Assembly (NCBI GenBank): GCA_028583415.1
Contig: CM053272.1
Location: 73,325,439-73,389,438 of the forward strand
Length of the DNA stretch: 64,000 bases
Direction: 5' to 3'
Source: Protea cynaroides
Lineage: Eukaryota > Streptophyta > Magnoliopsida > Proteales > Proteaceae
Shown here: piece by piece, positions 44,510 through 56,484 of the stretch
Position numbering within the stretch: position 1 is the stretch's first letter
Layout: each line of letters begins with the position of its first letter
The notes under the pieces: model-generated
What the model was told of the DNA's origin: nothing
What the model saw: only the letters and a program-made list of their open reading frames with translations
Databases searched by the model: none
Made by a program: the position numbers and the translations under genes

Positions 44510-46781
44510 TGTCACACCCCAATTCTATACCATTCAGAACGGTGTGATGAACCTCTAATAAACCAACGGTTCAACTAGGATCTCTAATAGGTGGTATCCA
44601 TTAAAAAATAAACCATGCACATCCACAACCATAATCAGAATATATACACAATAGCGGAAGTCTTATAGTAAATGAACTGAGAACTCTAAATGTAATAATC
44701 ATAATTAAAATATCAAGTTATTGTTGTATCAACTGAGACATAAATAAATAAAATATCAATTACATCCTTTTATAAATTCAAATAAAATTCTAATAGAATA
44801 CGCATGAGTTGCACTGGCATGAGGGGTCATGCGTATCCTCCAAGTCTTCAGCTTACATTGCAGCAATACGCTCATACACCGGAGCATTCATATAATCTTC
44901 AACTATAGTACCTGCATCATCAACTAAAAATATTCGACGTCGAGAGGGTGAGCACACATCATGGCTCAGTGAGCAAACAAAACAATGCAACAAATATATG
45001 CATGCATTCAATTCATATCTTTGGTCTGATAAATAAGTTTGCAATGTGCTATAGAAAGGATAGGTGGCCAAAGGTCACGTTTACTGACGTCGCACCTCTA
45101 TACACGAGTGTGTAAAGCCACCCAAAGGTAACATTTATTGTCAACCCACATGCACCCACCATGGACAATGTACACGCAAAGGTCACGTTTATTACTGTAC
45201 CCGTTGCCCATACCAACACGTAAGCCCCTGCTGGCGAGGGCTCACAAACTAGGCTCGCAACTAACCAATCCTAATACCAATCAGTGTATCCAAGGCCTCA
45301 CCCCAGCATCCCTTAATACGTCAATAGAGATAGGGCTAAAGCCCCCGACAGAGTCAGAGACTACATGGTCCGAGACCACTTCCCCTCATACCCTATGACG
45401 TAATAGTTCTGCTAAGGTAATGGCGATATGACGATGTCAGTGGAGAAGACTTGAGTTAGAGATAGAGCTAGAGTACTGAGGCCCCGCCTATGACACCTCC
45501 CCCTGATACTCGCTTGCATCAAGCACACCAACCACACACATACATCCACATGCCTATTCCTATCATCATCATCATCATCATGTTATAAACAATAATTAAA
45601 TATGCATGAATAGTAATAATAAAAATATTGGATGACATGTTGAATGCACATAACAATCATACACGCATAAAATCAATCATGGCATTGGACTCAAGAGTAA
45701 AATAGTTTATTATTAACCAATTAGTTTAGGTCTTGTTCCCTCACCTTTACTTGATCATAGGTCTTCTTTCAAGCTTTAAGAATCAACTATATATCGATAT
45801 TATATCACTAGAAGACCTAATCAAGTTGATAGAATTTAATTAGAATTAATTCAAACTTTAAAAAGCATGCTGTTAACTGGGGGTCGATGCCAGGGTCGGA
45901 GGTTCCACCGACCCTGGGTGCGACCACCCACAGTCTGGACTTCTCGAACACTGGGGGTCGATTGTTAGGGTCTGGTAGGGTCGATTGGCCATCGAACCCC
46001 GTGCGACCCCCTGTGGGTTTTGTCAAATTTTCATCCTTCAGTCAATTCCTTCGTGTTTGGGATCCTATGGCTTACTTCTACAATCCATTCACACATGTTC
46101 TTTGGTCTAGAACTGTAGTTCATTCACCTATATAGTTTTTATGATTTCCCCCATGGTTTTCCATGAAAACCTAACCATGGATAGATGATTTGGGTTTTCC
46201 TAGATCATTCCCTCTTCACTATCCATTCTAAGGTCTGTAGAATTACATGGAGATAGCACCCATACCTGAGAATTAGGCTTGTCTCTCTGAAGCCTTCTCT
46301 TTGATCTTCTTCTCCACTTTTCTTCTCTTCTCTTTCTCTTCTCCTTCTCTTCTCTTTCTCTCAATCTAATTAGGGTTCTAAAAGGAGTGAAAGAGGCTTA
46401 GGGACGTCCTATTTATAGAGTAGAAACTCCAAAAATAAGTCCCATTGAGATTAGGAAAGAATCCCATTGAAATTTGGAAAGTTTCCAAATCACGGTTTCT
46501 GTCGGCAGACTAGGGGTCGATGAGGGGGTCGGAGATCCCATCGACCCCTGGTTCTAAAATGTCCGACCCCCGATTAAAAACTCAGGGTCTGACTTTTATA
46601 CTGGGGGGGTCCGACCCAACCTTGCTGGGTATGCGACCCTCGCCCTATTTTTAGTATTTTTGGGTCAGTTTAATACCTGGAATCGTGATCTCCCTTATGC
46701 ACTTGATCCATTTGGCTCGACCATGATGGGTAGACCTGGTTCGAGGTGGTAAGACCGGGTTAGTTCGATACGGGTCTTACA
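44510..46781 (-). repeat. Solo Tekay LTR
   Basis: 2,272 bp LTR, TGTCACACC to CTTACA, without internal sequence. Flanked by the 5 bp duplication GCATC (44505-44509 and 46782-46786). TATA box (minus) at 46410-46417; GGGTCG clusters at 45880-46010 and 46500-46650 on either side. It sits in the integrase C-terminal region of element A, whose frame-like similarity resumes on both sides. Solo LTRs come from recombination between the two LTRs of one element. Confidence 0.95.
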
Positions 46782-47900
46782 GCATCAATTATCCACATAC
46801 TGCTTTTGACGATCGTGAGCCATCTTGACCCTTCCTTTAATCTGATCAACCACTCGATAAGTCTCTTTCACAACTCAGGCCTCACTATTCTACATTCACT
46901 AACTTTGTTCCAAAATAGAGAGGTTCGACACTTTTTATTGTACAATGCCTCATAAGGTGACATCTATATGGTACCCTGGTAACTGTTGTTGTAAACGAAC
47001 TCGATCAGTGGCAACATCTCATCCCAAGCTCCATTAAAACCAATAGCACAAGCTCAAAGCATATCCACTAAGATCTAAATGGTTTGCTCCGACTGACCGT
47101 CGGTTTGAGGGTCAAATGTTGTGTTAAATTTCAACTTCATTCCTATAGCCTTTTGTAGTCCCTCATAGAGCTTCAATGTAAAACGTGGATCCCTGTTGGA
47201 TACTATGCTCTTAAGTACACCATGTAGTCTAACAATATTATCCACTTATAGCTTGGCTAGTCACTCCAAGGTATATTACAATCGTATAGCAATGAAGCGT
47301 ACAATCTTGGTAAGATGGTCGACAATCACCCAAACTGCTTTAACTGATCTGGGAGTCAGTGGTAAATCGATGATGAAGTCCATAGTGATGCAATCCCATT
47401 TTCAGCCTGGCTCAGGTAACGATTGTAGTAAACCTGTTGGTCTCTGTCTTTCAGCCTTTACTTGCTGATAATTTAGACACTGGAACACTAGCCTAGCCAC
47501 ATCAGCTTTCATTCCTCTCTTCCAGTATAATCTCTTCAGATCATGATACATTTTTATACTTCTTGGATGTACCGAATACAGAGTAGAATGGGCTTCTAAC
47601 ATTATTCTGTCTCTAAGGTCTGAGTCTTCATTTTTAGGTATGCACAATCGTCCTCTATATCTTAGGACCTTTTCTATACCCAATGTAAGGTTAGGATTTG
47701 GCTTACTCTTCTCCAAATCTTCTAACTCAGTTCTCAGATACGGATCTGATAGAATTGTTACTTTCACTTCGTTCGTTAAATATAGTAAAATCTCTAATGC
47801 TGCGAACATAAGTGAAAACTTATGAATCAAACCTTGCTCTATTAGATCATCATGTGTTTCTATTATATACTACTCTTTATCCCAGTCCAAAACTGTTGTT
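46782..47900 (-). pseudogene. Integrase of Tekay element A
   Basis: Minus strand. 47402-47830 is open: EDLEKSKPNPNLTLGIEKVL, YRGRLCIPKNEDSDLRDRIM, then the HHCC zinc domain: HSTLYSVHPRSIKMYHDLKR with Cys at CLNYQQVKAERQRPTGLLQ (first Cys of the pair in FQCLNY, second changed to Tyr). Downstream (47400-46790) the catalytic core is recognisable but carries stops, then the solo LTR splits the C-terminal tail, which continues at 44509-43976 (VGDKVFLKISPM-like near 44480). Inactive. Confidence 0.82.
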
Positions 47901-49190
47901 GTAGAACATAAGACAGCATTTGTACTAAGTCCTCCTTTTGGCTTCATTATTTTCTTTCTGCTCAAACCGTCAGCTGCTACACTAGCCTTGCCTGGGTGAT
48001 ACTAAATACCACAGTCATAATCCTTCAGGAGTTCCAACCACCTTCTCTATCTCATGTTCAACTCTTTCTGTGTGAAGAGATAAGTAAGACTCTTGTGATC
48101 CAACTTAATCTAAAATTTCCCTCCGTACAAGTAGTGTCTCCAAGTTTTAATTGCATGAATCCCCATCGCTAACTCTAAGTCATGAGTAGGGTAATTCTTC
48201 TTGTGCTCCTGTAGCTGTTTTGAAGCATAAGCAATCACTTATTCACCTTACATTAGCATGCATCCTAGACCCAATCCGGAAGCAATGGTGTACAGGGTAA
48301 ATGGCTGCCCTGGTACCAAAATGGTCAAGATGGGAGCCGATATCAGCCTTGTTTTCAATGTTTGGAAATATTCTTCACATTCATCAGTCCAAACAAAATT
48401 TTTTCCCTTCCTGGTTAGCCTGGTAAGAGGCACTGCGATCTTGGAGTAGTCCTCCACGAACCGTCTATAATCATCAGCTAACCCCATGAAACTTTTGATC
48501 CCTGCAATGTTCTTAGGCACTTCCTACCCTACAATTGCCTCAATTTTTCTAGGGTCCATTTTTACTTCTTCTGATGAAACTACGTGACCCAAGAAAGTCA
48601 CCTCGTTGAGCCAGAACTCACACTTCTTGAATTTGGCATAAAGCTTCTCCCTTCTCAACCGTTATAAGGCTGCTTTAAGATTTGTCGCATGACTCTCTTC
48701 ATCCTTGGAATACACCAAAATATCTTCTATGAAAACTATGACCTATGTGTCCAACATGTCATGGAACACTCGGTTTATGAGCTCCATAAAAGATGCGTGT
48801 GCGTTGGTCCAGCCAAAAGACATAATCAGGAACTTATAATGTCCGTAGCTGGTTCTAAAGGTTGTTTTTGAAATATTACTATCCTTTATCTTCAACTGAT
48901 GATATCCTGACCGAAGGTCAATCTTAGAGAACACCTTTGCCTTTTGCAACCGATAGAATAGGTTATCAATCTGAGGTAGTGGGTACCGTTTCTTTATGTT
49001 AAGCTTGTTCAACTCTCGGTGGTTAATGTATAACCGAACATTACCATCTTTCTTCTTTACGAACAACACTTGTACTCCCTACGGTGAGATGCTTGGTCAT
49101 ATAAAACCCTTATCCAACCTCCTGTAATTGAGTCTTCAGTTCCTTCAGCTCTATAGGTGCCATTTGGTAAAGTGCCTTAGACACAAGTAC
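47900..49190 (-). pseudogene. RT and RNase H of Tekay element A
   Basis: Minus strand. RT 49069-48743: FVKKKDGNVRLYINHRELNK, KRYPLPQIDNLFYRLQKAKV, FSKIDLRSGYHQLKI, then FRTSYGHYKFLIMSFGWTNA. The catalytic motif just after (about 48725) reads FIED, so the first Asp of the usual FIDD is lost, and a stop precedes it. Connection and RNase H 48520-48248: IKSFMGLADDYRRFVEDYSK, WTDECEEYFQTLKTRL. Further RNase H down to ~47950 is full of stops. Confidence 0.87.
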
Positions 49191-49744
49191 CGCTCCTGGT
49201 AGGAGGTCTATCAAGAACTCAGATGCTTGATCTGGTGGTAACCTAGGTAGATCTTCTAGAAACACTTCCAAAAATTCTCATACAAATTTCATATCTACCA
49301 TCCATGGCATTTTCTTGGTAACAGGCACCATAGATACCAGATACCCAACTCCACCCTTTTCAAGGCATCTCTTCACCTTAAGCGTTAAGAGAATAAGCTT
49401 TCGTTTAAGATGAAGTTTGATCCCAACAAAACTAAATTTTACACTGTCCTTGCCCTTGAATGACAATTTCTTTTCAACATAAAGCAGCTTACAAAAAGCT
49501 GAGATAACCAGTCCATTCCCAAGATGACGTCAAAGTTTGCTATCTCAAAGTTAAACTAGGTTTACATTCAAATCTCGTCCATCAATACAAATCGAACATA
49601 GTCCATAGCATTCATTTAACATCACCTCTTGTCTATAAGGGGATCGAACAAGCAAACTCTGATATAAAGGTCTTAAGGGCACATCTAACCCACTTTGCCT
49701 CTTATGGTTTTTAAAGATTATCGCCAATAATCTCATATTGCACT
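49190..49744 (-). pseudogene. Protease region of Tekay element A
   Basis: Minus strand. A DFDVILGMDWL-like motif lies near 49510-49550, and a preceding CSICIDGRDLNVNLV stretch near 49560. The active-site DSGATHSFI-like motif expected upstream is not seen. It is nearly collinear with 59760-59970 of element C. The gag-only element is inserted at 49744. Confidence 0.75.
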
Positions 49745-50926
49745 TGATGAACACATTTTATGTGTGAATTTAGGGCATAAAATATACATCTCTTATTCTA
49801 TTTATGATGCTTCTCAGGTATTTAATGTTGACTTTATATTTGTTTAGTATAGGTGAAAGAATGGAGAAATTTGAGCATGAAAAGATCATTTTATAAATTT
49901 TTGGTGATCCTGTCCAGTTAACTCACCCAGTCAACTTAGCAGCCTGGCATAAGATGAATTTTATGAGGAGAGCCACAAATTTTGTGTATAAGATCAGCCT
50001 TAGACCAAGTCAAAGAGTAGCCCAATCTCATGTGAAATATTCTATTCTCTTGAGAAAATATTTCTTAGTTATTTGGAATCAAATTTACAAGATTGGCATG
50101 GCATGGAAGAATGAAAAGCTCCAATCGATTATGGAAGTTTCCAAAAAGAGATAATGATGCTAAAGATATGATGAGTTGGTGCAAGATTTTTTCTACTCAA
50201 GAATCGTCCATATACAATTAACCTACAAGATTGGAATTCGGTTACCAAAATTATCTTCACAAAATCTCTTGTAATTCAATTGTAAAGATTGATTATGATC
50301 TTTACTCTCTTGTATATATATGTGATGCTCAGCAATAGAAAATCATCCAAGAATTCTATTATGAGTTTTTTTTTTAGTTTTGAGAATTTATGAGAGAGTT
50401 TAAGATTCTTAGTTTTTTTCTTTTCAAGTTGTGTTCTTCTTGCTTAAATTTATTTTTATTTATTTATTTTTTAATTTTTAATTTCAGATTTAGAACTCTG
50501 TAGTAGGGTAGATAAATATAGGTTGTACCCCATTACTAATTCAATTTAAGGGAGAAGGCTCCCTTTGTAATCGTTTGCACATCGCCTTGGAGTGGCAACA
50601 AGACGACGAGCAACGACAGAGAAATCTTCTATCGAGATATGTTTTTCTTATATTCTTTTACTTTTAATTTCGTTCCTTTCTTGTGATAGATCTGTGTTAC
50701 TTTATGGTTAGTGGTTTCATAAATTTTCATACCGTTATGATTGGTTATTATTGTTTTTATTGCTTGATTAATTTTTATTTGAAGTGATTAGGGTGTTAAT
50801 TGAATCAAATCCCTTTGGTACGCTTTGCCTTATTTGAGTTAGGATAATAGCGACTCCTCCCTGAGATCGACCCGTTACTGTACAATATCGTGCACTTGCG
50901 GTTATATACATATTTAATTCACATCA
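49745..50926 (+). repeat. 5' LTR of gag-only element
   Basis: 1,182 bp, TGATGAACACATTTTATG to TTCACATCA. Contains an open frame (49954-50154) that is also open in the other LTR; it has no recognisable similarity and I do not call it a gene. Confidence 0.93.
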
Positions 50927-50950
50927 AGTTTTTGGCACCAATGCCAGGGA
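50927..50950 (+). other. Primer-binding site, gag-only element
   Basis: AGTTTTTGGCACCAATGCCA follows the LTR. The TTGGCACC...GCC form is common in Athila/Tat elements. 50951-51434 is an AT-rich leader with a few A runs and no gene. Confidence 0.65.
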
Positions 50951-51434
50951 GGCAAGCCATTATTTTTCCTATTTTAAATATTTGAAAGTGATTTAAAAAA
51001 TGCAAAAAAAAATTTCATTGAATTCTAAGTGATTTAAAAAAAAAAGGGAAAAGAAAAATGCAAAAAGTTTACATTGGTTTTTATGCCTTTCTTTGCACCT
51101 CCGATCCGTTAGGTTGGAACAGTACAATCGACGGTCCAATCCTGACCATGATATGGTGTTAAGGGATGCTGGTTATCGAATTATCAAGAGGAATAATGAC
51201 CAATAGCTTCGGCGGTAACGGTGTTGTTTCTCAAGGTAATTACGGATATGACCGGTCTCTAACCCATTGATCATCAAGAGGTTTGCATTGACCCCGATTT
51301 GAAAAAATCTAGCTTTTCGCATTGAATTTAGAGAAAAAAGAAAGAAAAAAAAATTATCATTTGAAACAGTTTTGTGCATGAGTGTATGGACTCGTGATTC
51401 TAGCAATCGTCTAGTAAGAGTCCCATCATTTACA

Positions 51435-52970
51435 ATGGCTGAACCAAAGATGACACTTAAGGATAGATTTTACCCTGCTAGGGCAGCACAACCTTCATGT
51501 ATTCAATTGCCGGCTACCACAGGCAACAACTATCAATTCATTACCATGCTTCCTCATTTTCATGGGTTATCTTCAGAGGATGCATACTTGTTCCTCTGTG
51601 AGTATGAAGAGGTGTGTGCCTTCATTAAAATGCAACAGCTCAGTGATGATGCTGTCAAATTGAGGTGCATCACTTTTTCACTCAAGGATGGAGCTAAAAA
51701 ATGGATTTATGGTCTTCCCACAAATTCCATTACATCTTGGGAAAAATTTACTGTGTTATTCCTTAAAAAAAATTTTCCTCTTCACAAGACAAATAAACTT
51801 CGAGGGGATATAATGCGGTTCAAACAAGAGTCAAATGAGTCTTTTTCAAGACTCATGGAAAGGTTCTAAGGTTTATTCCAAGAGTGCCCTCACCATGGTA
51901 TTGAAATGTGGCAGCTTTGTCAAATTATTTACGAGGAGATAGACTTTCCTACCAAGCAAATGCTTGAGTCTATGTGTCCTCAAGGATTCACTTCCTATGA
52001 GGATGCTAACGATGCTTGGAACTTTTTGGCGGATCTCGCCAAAAAAACAAGAGAGTGTGAGTTTGTGTAGGAGACAAATCGCACCCAAAAAGGTAAAGGT
52101 TACTTTGTCGATGGCATAGTAGCTAAGGAGGCACACTTAGATAGCCTTATCAAAAGGATAGAAGCTTTAGTTCCTCAAGACCCTATCCAAAAACAAGTCC
52201 TAATGTGCAACTGGTGTCAAACTCCTGGACACACAGTAGAGGAATGCCCTTCACAGGAAAATTCTCAGAATACTAATGTAAGTGCACTTTACAATCCGTA
52301 TAGTAACACTTACAATCCAGGATGGAGAAATCACCCAATTTTTTCTTGGAACCAAGGGAACTATGTGGACCCATCCCAATTTCCAAATCAAGGTCCTCCC
52401 GGTCACACCAGGCCATATGCTCCCCCTAGACCCAATTTTGTTCCCCAAGGTAATTTTCAGCAACCCCTTGCGTTTTCTAACACGGGTGAGCCGGCTAGAC
52501 TCAGTGAGTTGGAGAAGAATGTGGCAGCTCTAACTCAATTGGTTACCCTAATGTGTGAAAAGAACAAGAGTATTCTGTCCAGCCAACTAGAGACCAACCC
52601 ACGCCATCACCCACAACCAAATAGGTCAAACCCTCAAGTGAATGGCATAGAGAGTCAATCAGGGTCCTCCAAACAATGCAATACAGTCCATGCATTACGG
52701 AGTGGCCAAGAGTACCTACGGGATGAAGCACCAAAGAACAAACCCATAGTTGTTCCTGTTAATGTTCCCCAATCTGAGGCAGCTACTGAGACTCTTTCTT
52801 CAGGTTCGTCTGATGTACCTGAAAGACCCAAAGAGACTGTCCCAGACAGAGTTTTTACTCCACCAGCCCCATTCCCTAATAGGTTGGTAAACCAAAAGAA
52901 GACTGCTTTAGTTCATAAAATTTTAGAGCAAACAGGTAGAATTGAATATCCCACTTTTGGATGCAATTGA
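51435..52970 (+). pseudogene. gag of gag-only element
   Basis: From the Met at 51435 (MAEPKMTLKDRFYPARAAQP). Capsid: ITMLPHFHGLSSEDAYLFLC, CITFSLKDGAKKWIYGLPTN and LRGDIMRFKQESNESFSRLM. A stop at 51867-51869 and another at 52068-52070 interrupt it; the frame itself continues (PHHGIEMWQLCQIIYEEIDF; TSYEDANDAWNFLADLAKKT). A zinc knuckle CNWCQTPGHTVEECP lies at 52206-52250, followed by a Pro/Asn/Gln-rich linker and a coiled-coil-like LSELEKNVAALTQLVTLM. Ends with a frameshift at about 52950. Two stops only; recently alive. Confidence 0.88.
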
Positions 52971-53259
52971 CCAAATTCCTATTTATGCAAAAGTCCTTAA
53001 AGACTTATGCACACAAAAGAGGATTAGTCAAATTCCTAAAAAGGTATTCTTGGCTGCACATTTAAGTTCCCTTCTGAACCATCCTGTGGCAGGCAAATAC
53101 AAGGACCCTGGCTGGCCTACCATCTCTTGCATCATAGGCAACACTTTTATTGATCATGCTCTGCTAGACTTAGGTGCAAGTGTGAATCTTCTACCTTATA
53201 AGATGTGTGTGTGCTCTCTTTCCTTAATACCAAAATTAAAGTTTAAAATTTCTATATGA
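52942..53259 (+). pseudogene. Protease fragment of gag-only element
   Basis: In the -1/+1 neighbouring frame to gag: NIPLLDAIDQIPIYAKVLKD, LCTQKRISQIPKKVFLAAHL, then TISCIIGNTFIDHALLDLGA and SVNLLPY. DLGAS is the active-site motif of Athila-type proteases (Asp-Leu-Gly in place of Asp-Thr-Gly). It stops at 53259 soon after the active site, so the rest of protease and all pol are deleted. Confidence 0.87.
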
Positions 53260-53433
53260 ATTTTGTGAGTTTATTCTCTGAAAATACTCACGAGACATAA
53301 CTCGTCCACTAGGGGTAACCTAGGGGTTTAAAGACTTGTTGCACGTGCTAAGTGCAATCGTGATTCCTACGAAAGTGAGTTAGAATTTTATTTTATTTTT
53401 ATATTTTTCTTTGCTCGAGACTAGCAAAGCTCA

Positions 53434-53447
53434 AGTGTGGGGGAATC
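53434..53447 (+). other. Polypurine tract, gag-only element
   Basis: AGTGTGGGGGAATC immediately before the 3' LTR, the typical position and composition for plus-strand priming. 53260-53433 is noncoding. Confidence 0.8.
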
Positions 53448-54626
53448 TGATGAACACATTTTATGTATGAATTTAGGGCATAAAATATACATCTCTTATT
53501 CTATTTATGATGCTTCTCGGGTATTTAATGTTGATTTTATGTTTGTTTGGTGTAGGTGAAAAAATGGAGAAATTTGAACTTGAAAAGATCATTTTATGAA
53601 TTTTTGGTGTTCCTGTCCAGTTAACTCACCCAGTCAACTTAGCAGCCGGGCATAAGATGAATTTTATGAGGAGAGCCATGAATTTTGTTTATAAGATCAG
53701 CCTTGGACCAAGTCAAAGAGTAGCCCAATATCATGTGAAAGATTCTATTCTCTTGAGAAAATATTCCTTAGTTATTTGGAATCAAATTTACAAGATTGGC
53801 ATGGCATGGAAGAATGGAAAGCTCCAATCGATTATGGAAGTTTTCAAAAAGAGATAATGATGGTAATGATATGATGAGTTGGTGCAAGATTTTTTCTACT
53901 CAAGAATCGTCCATATACAATTAACCTACAAGATTGGAATTCGGTTACCAAAATTATCTCCACAAAATCTCTTGTAATTCAATTGTAAAGATTGATTGTG
54001 ATCTTTACTCTCTTGTATATATATGTGATGCTCAGCAATAGAAAATCATCCAAGAATTCTATTATGAGTTTCTTTTTAGTTTTGAGAATTTATGAGAGAG
54101 TTTGAGATTCCTAATTTTTTTCTTTTCAAGTTGTGTTCTTCTTGCTTAAATTTATTTTTATTTATTTATTTTTTAAGTTTTAATTTCAGATTTAGAACTC
54201 TGTAGTAGGGTAGATAAATATAGGTTGTACCCCATTACTAATTAAATTTATGGGAGAAGGCTCCCTTTGTGAACGTTTGCACATCGCCTTGGAGTGATAA
54301 CATGACGACGAGCAACGACAGAGAAATCTTCTATCGAGATACGTTTTCTTATATTCTTTTACTTTTAATTTTGTTCCTTTCTTGCAATAGATCTGTGTTA
54401 TTTTATGGTTAGTGGTTTCATAAATTTTCATACCGTTATGATTGGTTATTATTGTTTTATTGCTTGATTAATTTTTATTTGAAGTGATTAGGGTGTTAAT
54501 TCAATTAAATCCCTTTGGTATGCTTTGCCTTATTTGAGTTAGGATAATAGCGACTCCTCCCTGAGATTGACCCGTTACTGCACGATACCGTGCCCTTGCG
54601 GTTATATACATATTTAATTCACATCA
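53448..54626 (+). repeat. 3' LTR of gag-only element
   Basis: 1,179 bp, a few percent different by eye from 49745-50926 (mostly transitions and single-base indels). Followed by the target duplication GCACT. Confidence 0.93.
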
Positions 54627-54631
54627 GCACT

Positions 54632-54730
54632 CATTAGTCACTGCTGCTCTACCCTAATCTCCCTTTCATATATCCCTATAATCATCTTTTCATTGCTTAC
54701 TCACTACATATCCAACGTGTTTACCCATTA
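54632..54730 (-). pseudogene. gag remnant of Tekay element A
   Basis: About 100 bases of the internal region, right of the gag-only insert. On the minus strand GATATATGAAAGGGAGATTA is matched at 59685-59705 in element C, where it lies at the corresponding distance upstream of protease. This shows the two sides of the insert belong together. Confidence 0.7.
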
Positions 54731-55112
54731 TGTCACACCCCAATTTTGACTAAACCAGAAGTGTGAGTGAACAGCCACTATACTGACGGTTCATACTAGG
54801 ATCTTGATAAGATCGTGTCCACTTACACAAACAATGCACATAACCATAATTAGAATATAAATAGATACAGTGAAAGTCTTAATTAAATAAACTGAGTACT
54901 TTTATTGATAAATGAAAAAAATTAATCAATTATCCAAACACCAAAACGTAAATAAAATATCTTTACATTGTTTATAAATCGAACTGAAATAGAATAACAA
55001 AAGCAATAATATCCTAGAGGTACACGCAGTAAGGGCACTCGCATGTCATGCTCGTCCTCCCCTGGTTACACTTTTAGGGTAGCAACATCTCTATACATTG
55101 GAGCATCTATGT
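54731..55112 (-). repeat. Tekay-type LTR B, first 382 bp
   Basis: Starts TGTCACACCCCAATTTTG and follows the minus-oriented LTR order, with more divergence from LTR A than 15955-16706 shows. There is no primer site on its left, so it is not the 5' LTR of element A but the 3' end of a further minus-strand element (or solo LTR) inserted in gag. It is broken at 55112/55113 by element C. Confidence 0.78.
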
Positions 55113-55550
55113 TGTAAGACCCACACGCCACGAACCCGGCCTAACCTTATATTTTGTGTCGGGACCCGTCTACATATCATGGTCGAGCCAAGTGGACCAA
55201 ACGTGTGAAGAAAAATCTAGACCCAATATGAAAATTTACCCAAAAACAGTCAAAATGAGGGTAGGGTCGCAGGTTTTAACAGGCAGGTCCGACCCACACA
55301 TCGACCCTCACCATCGACCCTCAACCATGGGTCGCAGGGTCTATGAGTTGTCCGACCCTCCCATCGACCCTCACCATCGACACTCAACCATGGGTCGCAG
55401 GGTCTATGAGTTGTCCGACCCTCCCATCGACCCTCCCATCGACCCTCGGTATTCGGGAAAAACAGCACGAACCGAAAATTAGGAAACCTTCCTAATTTCG
55501 ATTGGAACCATTCCTAAACTCAATGGGACTTATTTTGGGAGGTTTTGCTC

Positions 55551-55558
55551 TATAAATA
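55551..55558 (+). promoter_or_regulatory. TATA box of element C
   Basis: TATAAATA followed by GGACGTCCC; the same block occurs in the 3' LTR (63572-63579), and in minus orientation at 2649-2656 and 46410-46417. Conserved across four LTR copies. Confidence 0.7.
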
Positions 55559-56484
55559 GGACGTCCCTAAGCCTCTTTCAATCCTTTTACAACCCTAATT
55601 GGATTGAGAGAAAGATAAGAGAAGGAAGAGGAGAAGAGAAGGAAAACTTGAAGAAAAGGCTAAGGAAGAAGAGGAAATTCAGAGGAACTCTGAATCTCAG
55701 CAAACCTAAGGTATGAATACATTCCCCATGATTTATTTAAGACTTTAGAATGGTTTATGAAGAGGATATGACTTAGAAGAAACCCAAATCATCCATCCAT
55801 GGTTTCGTTTCAATGGAAACCATGGAGGAGATCATTAAAACCATGTAGGTGAATAAAGTATAGTTCTAAACCATAGAACATGTATAGAATGGATTGTGGA
55901 AGTAAGCCATAGGACCCAACCATGAAAGAGAGAACAAAATCTGATATTTTTGACTCAAACAATGGAGGGTCCCACCTAGGGTCGATGGCAGATCTGACCC
56001 TAGCATCGACCCTCAGCGTTCGAGAAGTTCAGATTAGGGGGAGGGTCGCACCCAGGGTCGATCATGACTCCGACGCTACCTCCGACCCTCAGTTAATAGA
56101 ATGGTTTTTAAATTCTGAATAAATTCTAATTAAATTTTATCGACTTTGTTAGGTCTTCTAGCAATATAATAACATTATAAAGGTGATTTTAAAGCTTGGA
56201 AAAGTATCTATTAGCAAGCTAAGGTGAGGAAACGGAACTCTAAACTAATTGGTTAATAACAAACTATTTTCTCTTTTCTTGAGTCCAATGTCATGCTTAA
56301 TTCGATGCGAATATGTTTGTAATGTGCATACAACATGTCATCCAATATTTTTATTATTTGCTCATGCATATTTAGTTTATTGTTTATAACATGATAATGA
56401 TGATGATAGGAATAGGCATGTGATTGTATGTGTGTGGTTGGTGTACTTGAGGCGAGCGAGTATCAGGGGAGGTGTGATGAGAAC

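Larger units (their letters stand above)
49745..54626 (+). mobile_element. Gag-only LTR retrotransposon (TR-GAG type)
   Basis: 4,882 bp element: LTR 49745-50926, primer site, gag, fragment of protease, polypurine tract, LTR 53448-54626. There is no RT, RNase H or integrase, and the space after protease is under 200 bp. Flanked by GCACT at 49740-49744 and 54627-54631. The gag is of Athila/Tat type. Elements of this kind depend on the pol of a relative. Gag here has stops, so even that function is probably lost. Confidence 0.92.
41746..54730 (-). mobile_element. Tekay/Del-like Ty3/gypsy element A, minus strand, with nested insertions
   Basis: 3' LTR 41746-43975, polypurine tract, integrase C-terminus (43976-44509), solo LTR insert (44510-46781), rest of integrase, RNase H, RT, protease (46782-49744), gag-only element insert (49745-54626) and a gag remnant (54632-54730). 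It is preceded by CACTG (41741-41745), which also follows the LTR at 16706. The 5' half lies beyond 54730, where another LTR is inserted. Pol has many stops. Confidence 0.85.

Noticed and set aside
49954..50154. 66-codon ORF present in both LTRs of the gag-only element (also 53657-53857)
   Set aside because: The two copies are LTR duplicates, so conservation is not independent evidence; no recognisable motif.
54731..55112. 5' LTR of Tekay element A
   Set aside because: No initiator-Met primer site lies on its left and its sequence is further from LTR A than 15955-16706 is; it is better explained as the end of another inserted element.
55156..55482. 108-codon ORF in the LTR of element C (also 63252-63503)
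   Set aside because: Composed of repeated SDPPIDPHHR-type units from the GGGTCG cluster; length changes with repeat number between the two LTRs.
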